In this document: piece after piece, positions 1 through 9,070 of the stretch
How the letters are laid out: the number at the start of each line of letters is the position of its first letter
How positions within the stretch are numbered: position 1 is the first letter of the stretch
Assembly (NCBI GenBank): GCA_958299035.1
Contig: CATQJL010000359.1
Location: 248,001 to 312,000 of the forward strand
Direction of reading: 5' to 3'
Origin: Cylicocyclus nassatus
Lineage: Eukaryota; Nematoda; Chromadorea; Rhabditida; Strongylidae
Length of the DNA stretch: 64,000 bases
Notes under the pieces: generated by a model
Database searches by the model: none
Told to the model about the DNA's origin: nothing
The model's input: the letters and a program-made list of their open reading frames with translations, nothing else
Made by a program: the position numbers and the translations under genes

Positions 1-27
1 ACGTTTCCGCACTTACAGAAATGCCAT

Positions 28-110
28 GTCATTCTGGCCGAGAGGTCTAAGGCGCTGCGTTCAGGTCGCAGTCCTCTTCGGAGGGCGCAGGTTCGAATCC
101 TGCGGATGAG
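28..110 (+). tRNA. tRNA-Leu(CAG), 3' CA deleted
   Basis: 83-nt copy lacking the final CA, so G1 faces G and the discriminator becomes T. GAGAGG; T4 stop. The rest of the cloverleaf is intact. Confidence 0.65.
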
Positions 111-180
111 TGACTTTTATCAGCTGATGTGCAATGACATGTCGCCACGCCAAAGTTTTCCGCACTTACAGAAATGCCAT

Positions 181-263
181 GTCATTCTGGCCGAGTGGTC
201 TAAGGCGCTGCGTTCAGGTCGCAGTCCTCTTCGGAGGGCGCAGGTTCGAATCCTGCGGATGAG
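181..263 (+). tRNA. tRNA-Leu(CAG), 3' CA deleted
   Basis: 83-nt copy lacking the final CA; GAGTGG; T4 stop. Confidence 0.65.
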
Positions 264-357
264 TGACTTTTATCAGCTGATGTGCAATGACATATCGCCA
301 GGCCAAAGTTTTCCGCACTTACAGAAATGCCATGTCATTCTGGCCTAGTGGTCTAAG

Positions 358-594
358 GCCTAAGACATACCTCGCGCGATTTCGTCAAATCGCCACCTCC
401 GCGGGATTGGCATTATGCCAGATATTTGTAAGTCAACCGTGCGCGCATTCCAGACGCATAGGCACGTAGCTTCCGTAAGTTATAGTAAGAGCCCTAAGTC
501 TGGCCCATGCAAAGCGCGCTTACGACCAGTCATGAACAGTCGTTGCAGTGCCAGTTCCCGCAGCGTCTAATATCGCGTGAGGTATGTCTTAGGC
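358..594. mobile_element. MITE in tRNA-Leu D-arm
   Basis: tRNA halves 334-357 and 595-659. The left end reads GCCTAAGACATACC, matching the right end better than other copies do. The host tRNA has CCTAG in the D-arm and GGAGGAC in the variable arm. Confidence 0.85.
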
Positions 595-730
595 CTAAGG
601 CGCTGCGTTCAGGTCGCAGTCCTCTTCGGAGGACGCAGGTTCGAATCCTGCGGATGACAGTGACTTTTATCAGCTGATGTGCAATGACATGTCGCCACGC
701 CAAAGTTTTCCGCACTTACAGAAATGCCAT

Positions 731-814
731 GTCATTCTGGCCGGATGGTCTAAGGCGCTGCGTTCAGGTCGCAGTCCTCTTCGGAGGGCGCAGGTTCGAA
801 TCCTGCGGATGACA
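731..814 (+). tRNA. tRNA-Leu(CAG), A14 changed
   Basis: 84-nt copy with GGATGG in the D-loop, which replaces the invariant A14 of the A box by G. T5 stop. Confidence 0.75.
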
Positions 815-885
815 GCGATTTTTACCAGCTGTTGTGCAATGACATATCGGCACGCCGAACTTTTCCGCACTTACAGAAATGCCAT

Positions 886-968
886 GTCATTCTGGCCGAG
901 AGGTCTAAGGCGCTGCGTTCAGGTCGCAGTCCTCTTCGGAGGGCGCAGGTTCGAATCCTGCGGATGAG
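886..968 (+). tRNA. tRNA-Leu(CAG), 3' CA deleted
   Basis: 83-nt copy; GAGAGG; T4 stop. Confidence 0.65.
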
Positions 969-1038
969 TGACTTTTATCAGCTGATGTGCAATGACATGT
1001 CGCCACGCCAAAGTTTTCCGCACTTACAGAAATGCCAT

Positions 1039-1121
1039 GTCATTCTGGCCGAGTGGTCTAAGGCGCTGCGTTCAGGTCGCAGTCCTCTTCGGAGGGCGCA
1101 GGTTCGAATCCTGCGGATGAG
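1039..1121 (+). tRNA. tRNA-Leu(CAG), 3' CA deleted
   Basis: 83-nt copy; GAGTGG; T4 stop. Confidence 0.65.
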
Positions 1122-1191
1122 TGACTTTTATCAGCTGATGTGCAATGACATGTCGCCACGCCAAAGTTTTCCGCACTTACAGAAATGCCAT

Positions 1192-1275
1192 GTCATTCTC
1201 GCCGAGAGGTCTAAGGCGCTGCGTTCAGGTCGCAGTCCTCTTCGGAGGGCGCAGGTTCGAATCCTGCGGATGACA
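1192..1275 (+). tRNA. tRNA-Leu(CAG), A-box variant
   Basis: 84-nt copy with TCGCC in place of TGGCC (position 9) at the A box; GAGAGG; T4 stop. The same variant recurs at 2753 and 4230. Confidence 0.8.
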
Positions 1276-1370
1276 GTGACTTTTATCAGCTGATGTGCAA
1301 TGACATGTCGCCACGCTAAAGTTTTCCGCACTTACAGAAATGCCATGTCATTCTGGCCGAGTGGTCTAAG

Positions 1371-1607
1371 GCCTAAGGCATACCTCGCGCGATTTCGTCA
1401 GATCGCCACCTCCGCGGGATTGGCATTCTGCCAGATATTTGTAAGTCAACCGTGCGCGCATTCCAGACGCATAGGCACGTAGCTTCCGTAAGTTATAGTA
1501 AGAGCCCTAAGTCTGGCCCATGCAAAGCGCGCTTACGACCAGTCATGAACAGTCGTTGCAGTGCCAGTTCCCGCAGCGTCTGGAATCGCGTGAGGTATGT
1601 CTTAGGC
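1371..1607. mobile_element. MITE in tRNA-Leu D-arm
   Basis: tRNA halves 1347-1370 and 1608-1671. The 3' half also lacks CA, the only split copy with the class B lesion. Right-arm variant GTCTGGAATCG. Confidence 0.85.
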
Positions 1608-1741
1608 CTAAGGCGCTGCGTTCAGGTCGCAGTCCTCTTCGGAGGGCGCAGGTTCGAATCCTGCGGATGAGTGACTTTTATCAGCTGATGTGCAATGACA
1701 TGTCGCCACGCCAAAGTTTTCCGCACTTACAGAAATGCCAT

Positions 1742-1825
1742 GTCATTCTGGCCGAGTGGTCTAAGGCGCTGCGTTCAGGTCGCAGTCCTCTTCGGAGGGC
1801 GCAGGTTCGAATCCTGCGGATGACA
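1742..1825 (+). tRNA. tRNA-Leu(CAG)
   Basis: Complete 84-nt copy; GAGTGG; T5 stop. Confidence 0.9.
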
Positions 1826-1920
1826 GCGATTTTTACCAGCTGATGTTCAATGACATATCGCCACGCTAATGTTTTCCGCACTTACAGAAATGCCATGTCA
1901 TTCTGGCCGAGTGGTCTAAG

Positions 1921-2157
1921 GCCTAAGGCATACCTCGCGCGATTTCGTCAAATCGCCACCTCCGCGGGATTGGCATTCTGCCAGATATTTGTAAGTCAAC
2001 CGTGCGCGCATCCCAGACGCATAGGCACGTAGCTTCCGTAAGTTATAGTAAGAGCCCTAAGTCTGGCCCATGCAAAGCGCGCTTACGACCAGTCATGAAC
2101 AGTCGTTGCAGTGCCAGTTCCCGCAGCGTCTAATATCGCGTGAGGTATGTCTTAGGC
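1921..2157. mobile_element. MITE in tRNA-Leu D-arm
   Basis: tRNA halves 1897-1920 and 2158-2222; host tRNA otherwise canonical. Confidence 0.85.
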
Positions 2158-2293
2158 CTAAGGCGCTGCGTTCAGGTCGCAGTCCTCTTCGGAGGGCGCA
2201 GGTTCGAATCCTGCGGATGACAGCGATTTTTACCAGCTGATGTGCAATGACATATCGGCACGCCGAACTTTTCCGCACTTACAGAAATGCCAT

Positions 2294-2376
2294 GTCATTC
2301 TGGCCGAGAGGTCTAAGGCGCTGCGTTCAGGTCGCAGTCCTCTTCGGAGGGCGCAGGTTCGAATCCTGCGGATGAG
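2294..2376 (+). tRNA. tRNA-Leu(CAG), 3' CA deleted
   Basis: 83-nt copy; GAGAGG; hybrid spacer GACTTTTACCAGC. Recurs in the same setting at 3771. Confidence 0.65.
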
Positions 2377-2446
2377 TGACTTTTACCAGCTGATGTGCAA
2401 TGACATATCGGCACGCCGAACTTTTCCGCACTTACAGAAATGCCAT

Positions 2447-2529
2447 GTCATTCTGGCCGAGAGGTCTAAGGCGCTGCGTTCAGGTCGCAGTCCTCTTCGG
2501 AGGGCGCAGGTTCGAATCCTGCGGATGAG
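2447..2529 (+). tRNA. tRNA-Leu(CAG), 3' CA deleted
   Basis: 83-nt copy; GAGAGG; T4 stop. Confidence 0.65.
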
Positions 2530-2599
2530 TGACTTTTATCAGCTGATGTGCAATGACATGTCGCCACGCCAAAGTTTTCCGCACTTACAGAAATGCCAT

Positions 2600-2682
2600 G
2601 TCATTCTGGCCGAGTGGTCTAAGGCGCTGCGTTCAGGTCGCAGTCCTCTTCGGAGGGCGCAGGTTCGAATCCTGCGGATGAG
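2600..2682 (+). tRNA. tRNA-Leu(CAG), 3' CA deleted
   Basis: 83-nt copy; GAGTGG; T4 stop. Confidence 0.65.
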
Positions 2683-2752
2683 TGACTTTTATCAGCTGAT
2701 GTGCAATGACATGTCGCCACGCCAAAGTTTTCCGCACTTACAGAAATGCCAT

Positions 2753-2836
2753 GTCATTCTCGCCGAGAGGTCTAAGGCGCTGCGTTCAGGTCGCAGTCCT
2801 CTTCGGAGGGCGCAGGTTCGAATCCTGCGGATGACA
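2753..2836 (+). tRNA. tRNA-Leu(CAG), A-box variant
   Basis: 84-nt copy with TCGCC at the A box; GAGAGG; T4 stop. Confidence 0.8.
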
Positions 2837-2930
2837 GTGACTTTTATCAGCTGATGTGCAATGACATGTCGCCACGCTAAAGTTTTCCGCACTTACAGAA
2901 ATGCCATGTCATTCTGGCCGAGTGGTCTAA

Positions 2931-3393
2931 CAAGGGAAGGATAGTTGGATGCCGCGGACATTCCTAATGATTTGTATACCAAAAAATGCGCCTTCGAATG
3001 CAGATTCTGAATCTGTGCTCGAAATCTGCGAAACGATCTTTTGAAGAAAGTTATGAACTTTTTTCCTTGAAAATTTAGCCTACTTTTGTATAGTAAAAAT
3101 CACCAGATTTGATCTAGCCTACCGTTTGATGCTGCTGAATAAAATTTTAGACGTAGTAATATTTATTTAGACTATTTGGATCATACTCAGCATTTGGAAA
3201 GGAGAGAAAATTTTTTTATTGATGATTTTGACCCTCCGCAGGAACGCAATTTTTTTAATGAAAAAAATCATAACTTCATTCAGATTATCGTTTCGCAGAT
3301 ATGAAAGACAGTCTACGAACCAGCATTCAAAAGCGCATTTTTTGGTATACAAATCATCATGAATGGCTACGGCATCCAAGTATCCTTTCCCTG
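2931..3393. mobile_element. 463-bp AT-rich non-autonomous TIR element (foldback MITE type)
   Basis: Terminal inverted repeats of about 71 bp (2931-3001 and 3323-3393) begin CAAGGGAAGGATA and CAGGGAAAGGATA. The inverted similarity continues inward, for example ATCTGCGAAACGAT at 3024-3037 against its complement at 3287-3300, so most of the element can fold back. The host sequence TAA is repeated at 2928-2930 and 3394-3396. A 3-bp TAA duplication fits a PIF/Harbinger-type element; the CAGGG end is more hAT-like, but no 8-bp duplication is present. No transposase: the only open frame, about 70 codons on the - strand, is a by-product of the arms. Single copy here, and more AT-rich than the array. 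Confidence 0.88.
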
Positions 3394-3397
3394 TAAG

Positions 3398-3634
3398 GCC
3401 TAAGGCATACCTCGCGCGATTTCGTCAAATCGCCACCTCCGCGGGATTGGCATTATGCCAGATATTTGTAAGTCAACCGTGCGCGCATTCCAGACGCATA
3501 GGCACGTAGCTTCCGTAAGTTATAGTAAGAGCCCTAAGTCTGGCCCATGCAAAGCGCGCTTACGACCAGTTATGAACAGTCGTTGCAGTGCCAGTTCCCG
3601 CAGCGTCTAATATCGCGTGAGGTATGTCTTAGGC
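3398..3634. mobile_element. MITE in tRNA-Leu D-arm, beside the 463-bp element
   Basis: Its left CTAAG duplication is interrupted: C at 2927, TAA on both sides of the 463-bp element, G at 3397. This shows the order of events, MITE first. The host 3' half has GGAGGAC. Confidence 0.85.
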
Positions 3635-3770
3635 CTAAGGCGCTGCGTTCAGGTCGCAGTCCTCTTCGGAGGACGCAGGTTCGAATCCTGCGGATGACAG
3701 TGACTTTTATCAGCTGATGTGCAATGACATATCGGCACGCCGAACTTTTCCGCACTTACAGAAATGCCAT

Positions 3771-3853
3771 GTCATTCTGGCCGAGAGGTCTAAGGCGCTG
3801 CGTTCAGGTCGCAGTCCTCTTCGGAGGGCGCAGGTTCGAATCCTGCGGATGAG
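3771..3853 (+). tRNA. tRNA-Leu(CAG), 3' CA deleted
   Basis: 83-nt copy; GAGAGG; hybrid spacer as at 2294. Confidence 0.65.
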
Positions 3854-3923
3854 TGACTTTTACCAGCTGATGTGCAATGACATATCGGCACGCCGAACTT
3901 TTCCGCACTTACAGAAATGCCAT

Positions 3924-4006
3924 GTCATTCTGGCCGAGAGGTCTAAGGCGCTGCGTTCAGGTCGCAGTCCTCTTCGGAGGGCGCAGGTTCGAATCCTGCG
4001 GATGAG
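3924..4006 (+). tRNA. tRNA-Leu(CAG), 3' CA deleted
   Basis: 83-nt copy; GAGAGG; T4 stop. Confidence 0.65.
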
Positions 4007-4076
4007 TGACTTTTATCAGCTGATGTGCAATGACATGTCGCCACGCCAAAGTTTTCCGCACTTACAGAAATGCCAT

Positions 4077-4159
4077 GTCATTCTGGCCGAGTGGTCTAAG
4101 GCGCTGCGTTCAGGTCGCAGTCCTCTTCGGAGGGCGCAGGTTCGAATCCTGCGGATGAG
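4077..4159 (+). tRNA. tRNA-Leu(CAG), 3' CA deleted
   Basis: 83-nt copy; GAGTGG; T4 stop. Confidence 0.65.
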
Positions 4160-4229
4160 TGACTTTTATCAGCTGATGTGCAATGACATGTCGCCACGCC
4201 AAAGTTTTCCGCACTTACAGAAATGCCAT

Positions 4230-4313
4230 GTCATTCTCGCCGAGAGGTCTAAGGCGCTGCGTTCAGGTCGCAGTCCTCTTCGGAGGGCGCAGGTTCGAAT
4301 CCTGCGGATGACA
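4230..4313 (+). tRNA. tRNA-Leu(CAG), A-box variant
   Basis: 84-nt copy with TCGCC at the A box; GAGAGG; T4 stop. Confidence 0.8.
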
Positions 4314-4408
4314 GTGACTTTTATCAGCTGATGTGCAATGACATGTCGCCACGCTAAAGTTTTCCGCACTTACAGAAATGCCATGTCATTCTGGCCGAGT
4401 GGTCTAAG

Positions 4409-4645
4409 GCCTAAGGCATACCTCGCGCGATTTCGTCAAATCGCCACCTCCGCGGGATTGGCATTATGCCAGATATTTGTAAGTCAACCGTGCGCGCATT
4501 CCAGACGCATAGGCACGTAGCTTCCGTAAGTTATAGTAAGAGCCCTAAGTCTGGCCCATGCAAAGCGCGCTTACGACCAGTCATGAACAGTCGTTGCAGT
4601 GCCAGTTCCCGCAGCGTCTAATATCGCGTGAGGTATGTCTTAGGC
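4409..4645. mobile_element. MITE in tRNA-Leu D-arm
   Basis: tRNA halves 4385-4408 and 4646-4708. The 3' half has lost two bases after the anticodon (CAGGGCAG), a private lesion. Confidence 0.85.
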
Positions 4646-4779
4646 CTAAGGCGCTGCGTTCAGGGCAGTCCTCTTCGGAGGACGCAGGTTCGAATCCTGC
4701 GGATGACAGTGACTTTTATCAGCTGATGTGCAATGACATATCGGCACGCCGAACTTTTCCGCACTTACAGAAATGCCAT

Positions 4780-4863
4780 GTCATTCTGGCCGAGAGGTCT
4801 AAGGCGCTGCGTTCAGGTCGCAGTCCTCTTCGGAGGGCGCAGGTTCGAATCCTGCGGATGACA
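4780..4863 (+). tRNA. tRNA-Leu(CAG)
   Basis: Complete 84-nt copy; GAGAGG; T5 stop. Confidence 0.9.
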
Positions 4864-4934
4864 GCGATTTTTACCAGCTGATGTGCAATGACATATCGGC
4901 ACGCCGAACTTTTCCGCACTTACAGAAATGCCAT

Positions 4935-5017
4935 GTCATTCTGGCCGAGAGGTCTAAGGCGCTGCGTTCAGGTCGCAGTCCTCTTCGGAGGGCGCAGGTT
5001 CGAATCCTGCGGATGAG
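4935..5017 (+). tRNA. tRNA-Leu(CAG), 3' CA deleted
   Basis: 83-nt copy; GAGAGG; T4 stop. Confidence 0.65.
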
Positions 5018-5087
5018 TGACTTTTATCAGCTGATGTGCAATGACATGTCGCCACGCCAAAGTTTTCCGCACTTACAGAAATGCCAT

Positions 5088-5170
5088 GTCATTCTGGCCG
5101 AGTGGTCTAAGGCGCTGCGTTCAGGTCGCAGTCCTCTTCGGAGGGCGCAGGTTCGAATCCTGCGGATGAG
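5088..5170 (+). tRNA. tRNA-Leu(CAG), 3' CA deleted
   Basis: 83-nt copy; GAGTGG; T4 stop. Confidence 0.65.
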
Positions 5171-5264
5171 TGACTTTTATCAGCTGATGTGCAATGACAT
5201 ATCGCCAGGCCAAAGTTTTCCGCACTTACAGAAATGCCATGTCATTCTGGCCTAGTGGTCTAAG

Positions 5265-5501
5265 GCCTAAGGCATACCTCGCGCGATTTCGTCAAATCGC
5301 CACCTCCGCGGGATTGGCATTATGCCAGAAATTTGTAAGTCAACCGTGCGCGCATTCCAGACGCATAGGCACGTAGCTTCCGTAAGTTATAGTAAGAGCC
5401 CTAAGTCTGGCCCATGCAAAGCGCGCTTACGACCAGTCATGAACAGTCGTTGCAGTGCCAGTTCCCGCAGCGTCTAACATCGCGTGAGGTATGTCTTAGG
5501 C
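5265..5501. mobile_element. MITE in tRNA-Leu D-arm
   Basis: tRNA halves 5241-5264 and 5502-5566; CCTAG and GGAGGAC in the host; GCCAGAAATTTG in the MITE. Confidence 0.85.
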
Positions 5502-5637
5502 CTAAGGCGCTGCGTTCAGGTCGCAGTCCTCTTCGGAGGACGCAGGTTCGAATCCTGCGGATGACAGTGACTTTTATCAGCTGATGTGCAATGACATGTC
5601 GCCACGCCAAAGTTTTCCGCACTTACAGAAATGCCAT

Positions 5638-5721
5638 GTCATTCTGGCCGAATGGTCTAAGGCGCTGCGTTCAGGTCGCAGTCCTCTTCGGAGGGCGCAG
5701 GTTCGAATCCTGCGGATGACA
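5638..5721 (+). tRNA. tRNA-Leu(CAG)
   Basis: 84-nt copy with GAATGG in the D-loop (A14 kept); T5 stop. Confidence 0.87.
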
Positions 5722-5792
5722 GCGATTTTTACCAGCTGATGTGCAATGACATATCGGCACGCCGAACTTTTCCGCACTTACAGAAATGCCAT

Positions 5793-5875
5793 GTCATTCT
5801 GGCCGAGAGGTCTAAGGCGCTGCGTTCAGGTCGCAGTCCTCTTCGGAGGGCGCAGGTTCGAATCCTGCGGATGAG
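5793..5875 (+). tRNA. tRNA-Leu(CAG), 3' CA deleted
   Basis: 83-nt copy; GAGAGG; T4 stop. Confidence 0.65.
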
Positions 5876-5945
5876 TGACTTTTATCAGCTGATGTGCAAT
5901 GACATGTCGCCACGCCAAAGTTTTCCGCACTTACAGAAATGCCAT

Positions 5946-6028
5946 GTCATTCTGGCCGAGTGGTCTAAGGCGCTGCGTTCAGGTCGCAGTCCTCTTCGGA
6001 GGGCGCAGGTTCGAATCCTGCGGATGAG
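5946..6028 (+). tRNA. tRNA-Leu(CAG), 3' CA deleted
   Basis: 83-nt copy; GAGTGG; T4 stop. Confidence 0.65.
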
Positions 6029-6122
6029 TGACTTTTATCAGCTGATGTGCAATGACATATCGCCAGGCCAAAGTTTTCCGCACTTACAGAAATGCCATGT
6101 CATTCTGGCCTAGTGGTCTAAG

Positions 6123-6359
6123 GCCTAAGGCATACCTCGCGCGATTTCGTCAAATCGCCACCTCCGCGGGATTGGCATTATGCCAGAAATTTGTAAGTCA
6201 ACCGTGCGCGCATTCCAGACGCATAGGCACGTAGCTTCCGTAAGTTATAGTAAGAGCCCTAAGTCTGGCCCATGCAAAGCGCGCTTACGACCAGTCATGA
6301 ACAGTCGTTGCAGTGCCAGTTCCCGCAGCGTCTAACATCGCGTGAGGTATGTCTTAGGC
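6123..6359. mobile_element. MITE in tRNA-Leu D-arm
   Basis: tRNA halves 6099-6122 and 6360-6424; same variants as the copy at 5265. Confidence 0.85.
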
Positions 6360-6495
6360 CTAAGGCGCTGCGTTCAGGTCGCAGTCCTCTTCGGAGGACG
6401 CAGGTTCGAATCCTGCGGATGACAGTGACTTTTATCAGCTGATGTGCAATGACATGTCGCCACGCCAAAGTTTTCCGCACTTACAGAAATGCCAT

Positions 6496-6579
6496 GTCAT
6501 TCTGGCCGAATGGTCTAAGGCGCTGCGTTCAGGTCGCAGTCCTCTTCGGAGGGCGCAGGTTCGAATCCTGCGGATGACA
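6496..6579 (+). tRNA. tRNA-Leu(CAG)
   Basis: 84-nt copy with GAATGG; T5 stop. Confidence 0.87.
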
Positions 6580-6650
6580 GCGATTTTTACCAGCTGATGT
6601 GCAATGACATATCGGCACGCCGAACTTTTCCGCACTTACAGAAATGCCAT

Positions 6651-6733
6651 GTCATTCTGGCCGAGAGGTCTAAGGCGCTGCGTTCAGGTCGCAGTCCTCT
6701 TCGGAGGGCGCAGGTTCGAATCCTGCGGATGAG
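6651..6733 (+). tRNA. tRNA-Leu(CAG), 3' CA deleted
   Basis: 83-nt copy; GAGAGG; T4 stop. Confidence 0.65.
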
Positions 6734-6803
6734 TGACTTTTATCAGCTGATGTGCAATGACATGTCGCCACGCCAAAGTTTTCCGCACTTACAGAAATGC
6801 CAT

Positions 6804-6886
6804 GTCATTCTGGCCGAGTGGTCTAAGGCGCTGCGTTCAGGTCGCAGTCCTCTTCGGAGGGCGCAGGTTCGAATCCTGCGGATGAG
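6804..6886 (+). tRNA. tRNA-Leu(CAG), 3' CA deleted
   Basis: 83-nt copy; GAGTGG; T4 stop. Confidence 0.65.
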
Positions 6887-6980
6887 TGACTTTTATCAGC
6901 TGATGTGCAATGACATATCGCCAGGCCAAAGTTTTCCGCACTTACAGAAATGCCATGTTATTCTGGCCGAGTGGTCTAAG

Positions 6981-7217
6981 GCCTAAGGCATACCTCGCGC
7001 GATTTCGTCAAATCGCCACCTCCGCGGGATTGGCATTCTGCCAGATATTTGTAAGTCAACCGTGCGCGCATTCCAGACGCATAGGCACGTAGCTTCCGTA
7101 AGTTATAGTAAGAGCCCTAAGTCTGGCCCATGCAAAGCGCGCTTACGACCAGTCATGAACAGTCGTTGCAGTGCCAGTTCCCGCAGCGTCTAATATCGCG
7201 TGAGGTATGTCTTAGGC
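6981..7217. mobile_element. MITE in tRNA-Leu D-arm
   Basis: tRNA halves 6957-6980 and 7218-7282. The host starts GTTATTC, a T3-G70 wobble in the acceptor stem. Confidence 0.85.
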
Positions 7218-7353
7218 CTAAGGCGCTGCGTTCAGGTCGCAGTCCTCTTCGGAGGGCGCAGGTTCGAATCCTGCGGATGACAGTGACTTTTATCAGCTGA
7301 TGTGCAATGACATGTCGCCACGCCAAAGTTTTCCGCACTTACAGAAATGCCAT

Positions 7354-7436
7354 GTCATTCTGGCCGAGTGGTCTAAGGCGCTGCGTTCAGGTCGCAGTCC
7401 TCTTCGGAGGGCGCAGGTTCGAATCCTGCGGATGAG
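7354..7436 (+). tRNA. tRNA-Leu(CAG), 3' CA deleted
   Basis: 83-nt copy; GAGTGG; T4 stop. Confidence 0.65.
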
Positions 7437-7506
7437 TGACTTTTATCAGCTGATGTGCAATGACATGTCGCCACGCCAAAGTTTTCCGCACTTACAGAAA
7501 TGCCAT

Positions 7507-7590
7507 GTCATTCTGGCCGAGTGGTCTAAGGCGCTGCGTTCAGGTCGCAGTCCTCTTCGGAGGGCGCAGGTTCGAATCCTGCGGATGACA
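7507..7590 (+). tRNA. tRNA-Leu(CAG)
   Basis: Complete 84-nt copy; GAGTGG; T5 stop. Confidence 0.9.
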
Positions 7591-7685
7591 GCGATTTTTA
7601 CCAGCTGATGTTCAATGACATATCGCCACGCTAATGTTTTCCGCACTTACAGAAATGCCATGTCATTCTGGCCGAGTGGTCTAAG

Positions 7686-7922
7686 GCCTAAGGCATACCT
7701 CGCGCGATTTCGTCAAATCGCCACCTCTGCGGGATTGGCATTCTGCCAGATATTTGTAAGTCAACCGTGCGCGCAACCCAGACGCATAGGCACGTAGCTT
7801 CCGTAAGTTATAGTAAGAGCCCTAAGTCTGGCCCATGCAAAGCGCGCTTACGACCAGTCATGAACAGTCGTTGCAGTGCCAGTTCCCGCAGCGTCTAATA
7901 TCGCGTGAGGTATGTCTTAGGC
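7686..7922. mobile_element. MITE in tRNA-Leu D-arm
   Basis: tRNA halves 7662-7685 and 7923-7987; GGAGGAC host; short TTTTTACAGC spacer follows. Confidence 0.85.
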
Positions 7923-8057
7923 CTAAGGCGCTGCGTTCAGGTCGCAGTCCTCTTCGGAGGACGCAGGTTCGAATCCTGCGGATGACAGAGATTTTTACAG
8001 CTGATGTGCAATGACATATCGGCACGCCGAAGTTTTCCGCACTTACAGAAATGCCAC

Positions 8058-8141
8058 GTCATTCTGGCCGAGTGGTCTAAGGCGCTGCGTTCAGGTCGCA
8101 GTCCTCTTCGGAGGGCGCAGGTTCGAATCCTGCGGATGACA
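8058..8141 (+). tRNA. tRNA-Leu(CAG)
   Basis: Complete 84-nt copy; leader ends CCAC; T4 stop. Confidence 0.9.
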
Positions 8142-8212
8142 GTGACTTTTATCAGCTGATGTGCAATGACATGTCGCCACGCCAAAGTTTTCCGCACTTA
8201 CAGAAATGCCAT

Positions 8213-8295
8213 GTCATTCTGGCCGAGTGGTCTAAGGCGCTGCGTTCAGGTCGCAGTCCTCTTCGGAGGGCGCAGGTTCGAATCCTGCGGATGAG
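8213..8295 (+). tRNA. tRNA-Leu(CAG), 3' CA deleted
   Basis: 83-nt copy; GAGTGG; T4 stop. Confidence 0.65.
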
Positions 8296-8365
8296 TGACT
8301 TTTATCAGCTGATGTGCAATGACATGTCGCCACGCCAAAGTTTTCCGCACTTACAGAAATGCCAT

Positions 8366-8449
8366 GTCATTCTGGCCGAGTGGTCTAAGGCGCTGCGTTC
8401 ACGTCGCAGTCCTTTTCGGAGGGCGCAGGTTCGAATCCTGCGGATGACA
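8366..8449 (+). tRNA. tRNA-Leu body with CAC anticodon
   Basis: 84-nt copy in which the anticodon loop reads TTCACGT, so positions 34-36 are CAC (complement of the Val codon GUG). The leucine-type long variable arm stays, with one T-G wobble (CCTTTTCGGAGG). T5 stop. If expressed and charged with leucine it could misread GUG; it may equally be an inert variant or an assembly error. Confidence 0.8.
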
Positions 8450-8544
8450 GCGATTTTTACCAGCTGATGTTCAATGACATATCGCCACGCCAATGTTTTC
8501 CGCACTTACAGAAATGCCATGTCATTCTGGCCGAGTGGTCTAAG

Positions 8545-8780
8545 GCCTAAGGCATACCTCGCGCGATTTCGTCAAATCGCCACCTCTGCGGGATTGCATT
8601 CTGCCAGATATTTGTAAGTCAACCGTGCGCGCATCCCAGACGCATAGGCACGTAGCTTCCGTAAGTTATAGTAAGAGCCCTAAGTCTGGCCCATGCAAAG
8701 CGCGCTTACGACCAGTCATGAACAGTCGTTGCAGTGCCAGTTCCCGCAGCGTCTAATATCGCGTGAGGTATGTCTTAGGC
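8545..8780. mobile_element. MITE in tRNA-Leu D-arm, 1 bp short
   Basis: tRNA halves 8521-8544 and 8781-8845; one G lost at GGGATTGCATTC; GGAGGAC host. Confidence 0.85.
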
Positions 8781-8915
8781 CTAAGGCGCTGCGTTCAGGT
8801 CGCAGTCCTCTTCGGAGGACGCAGGTTCGAATCCTGCGGATGACAGAGATTTTTACAGCTGATGTGCAATGACATATCGGCACGCCGAAGTTTTCCGCAC
8901 TTACAGAAATGCCAC

Positions 8916-8999
8916 GTCATTCTGGCCGAGTGGTCTAAGGCGCTGCGTTCAGGTCGCAGTCCTCTTCGGAGGGCGCAGGTTCGAATCCTGCGGATGACA
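8916..8999 (+). tRNA. tRNA-Leu(CAG)
   Basis: Complete 84-nt copy; T4 stop. Confidence 0.9.
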
Positions 9000-9070
9000 G
9001 TGACTTTTATCAGCTGATGTGCAATGACATGTCGCCACGCCAAAGTTTTCCGCACTTACAGAAATGCCAT

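Larger units (their letters stand above)
2908..3699 (+). pseudogene. tRNA-Leu split by two nested elements
   Basis: The 5' part is 2908-2930 and continues at 3394-3397 after a 463-bp element. A MITE (3398-3634) follows, then the 3' part 3635-3699. The A box (before 2928) and B box are intact but lie more than 700 bp apart. Not expected to give a tRNA. Confidence 0.9.
5241..6956 (+). repeat. 858-bp higher-order repeat, two copies
   Basis: Blocks 5241-6098 and 6099-6956 have the same order of one split unit, one complete unit with a GAATGG D-loop and two CA-deleted units, and share private variants such as CCTAG in the D-arm and GCCAGAAATTTG in the MITE. Confidence 0.85.

Noticed and set aside
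105..135. Bacterial-type ribosome binding sites and starts near ATGAGTGAC
   Set aside because: This is the 3' end of class B tRNA copies; the apparent start codons are part of the acceptor stem.
3167..3379. 70-codon frame on the - strand inside the 463-bp element
   Set aside because: It runs through the inverted-repeat arm and AT-rich centre and shows no transposase motif.
2931..3393. hAT family assignment for the 463-bp element, suggested by the CAGGG end
   Set aside because: hAT elements make 8-bp duplications; the flanks here share only TAA.
2240..4331. Open frames of about 204 codons at 2240-2854 and 3717-4331 and similar repeated frames
   Set aside because: They translate the tRNA-spacer repeat itself and exist because 153-bp units keep frame (153 is divisible by 3). 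Related frames occur on both strands throughout, with no start context or domain.
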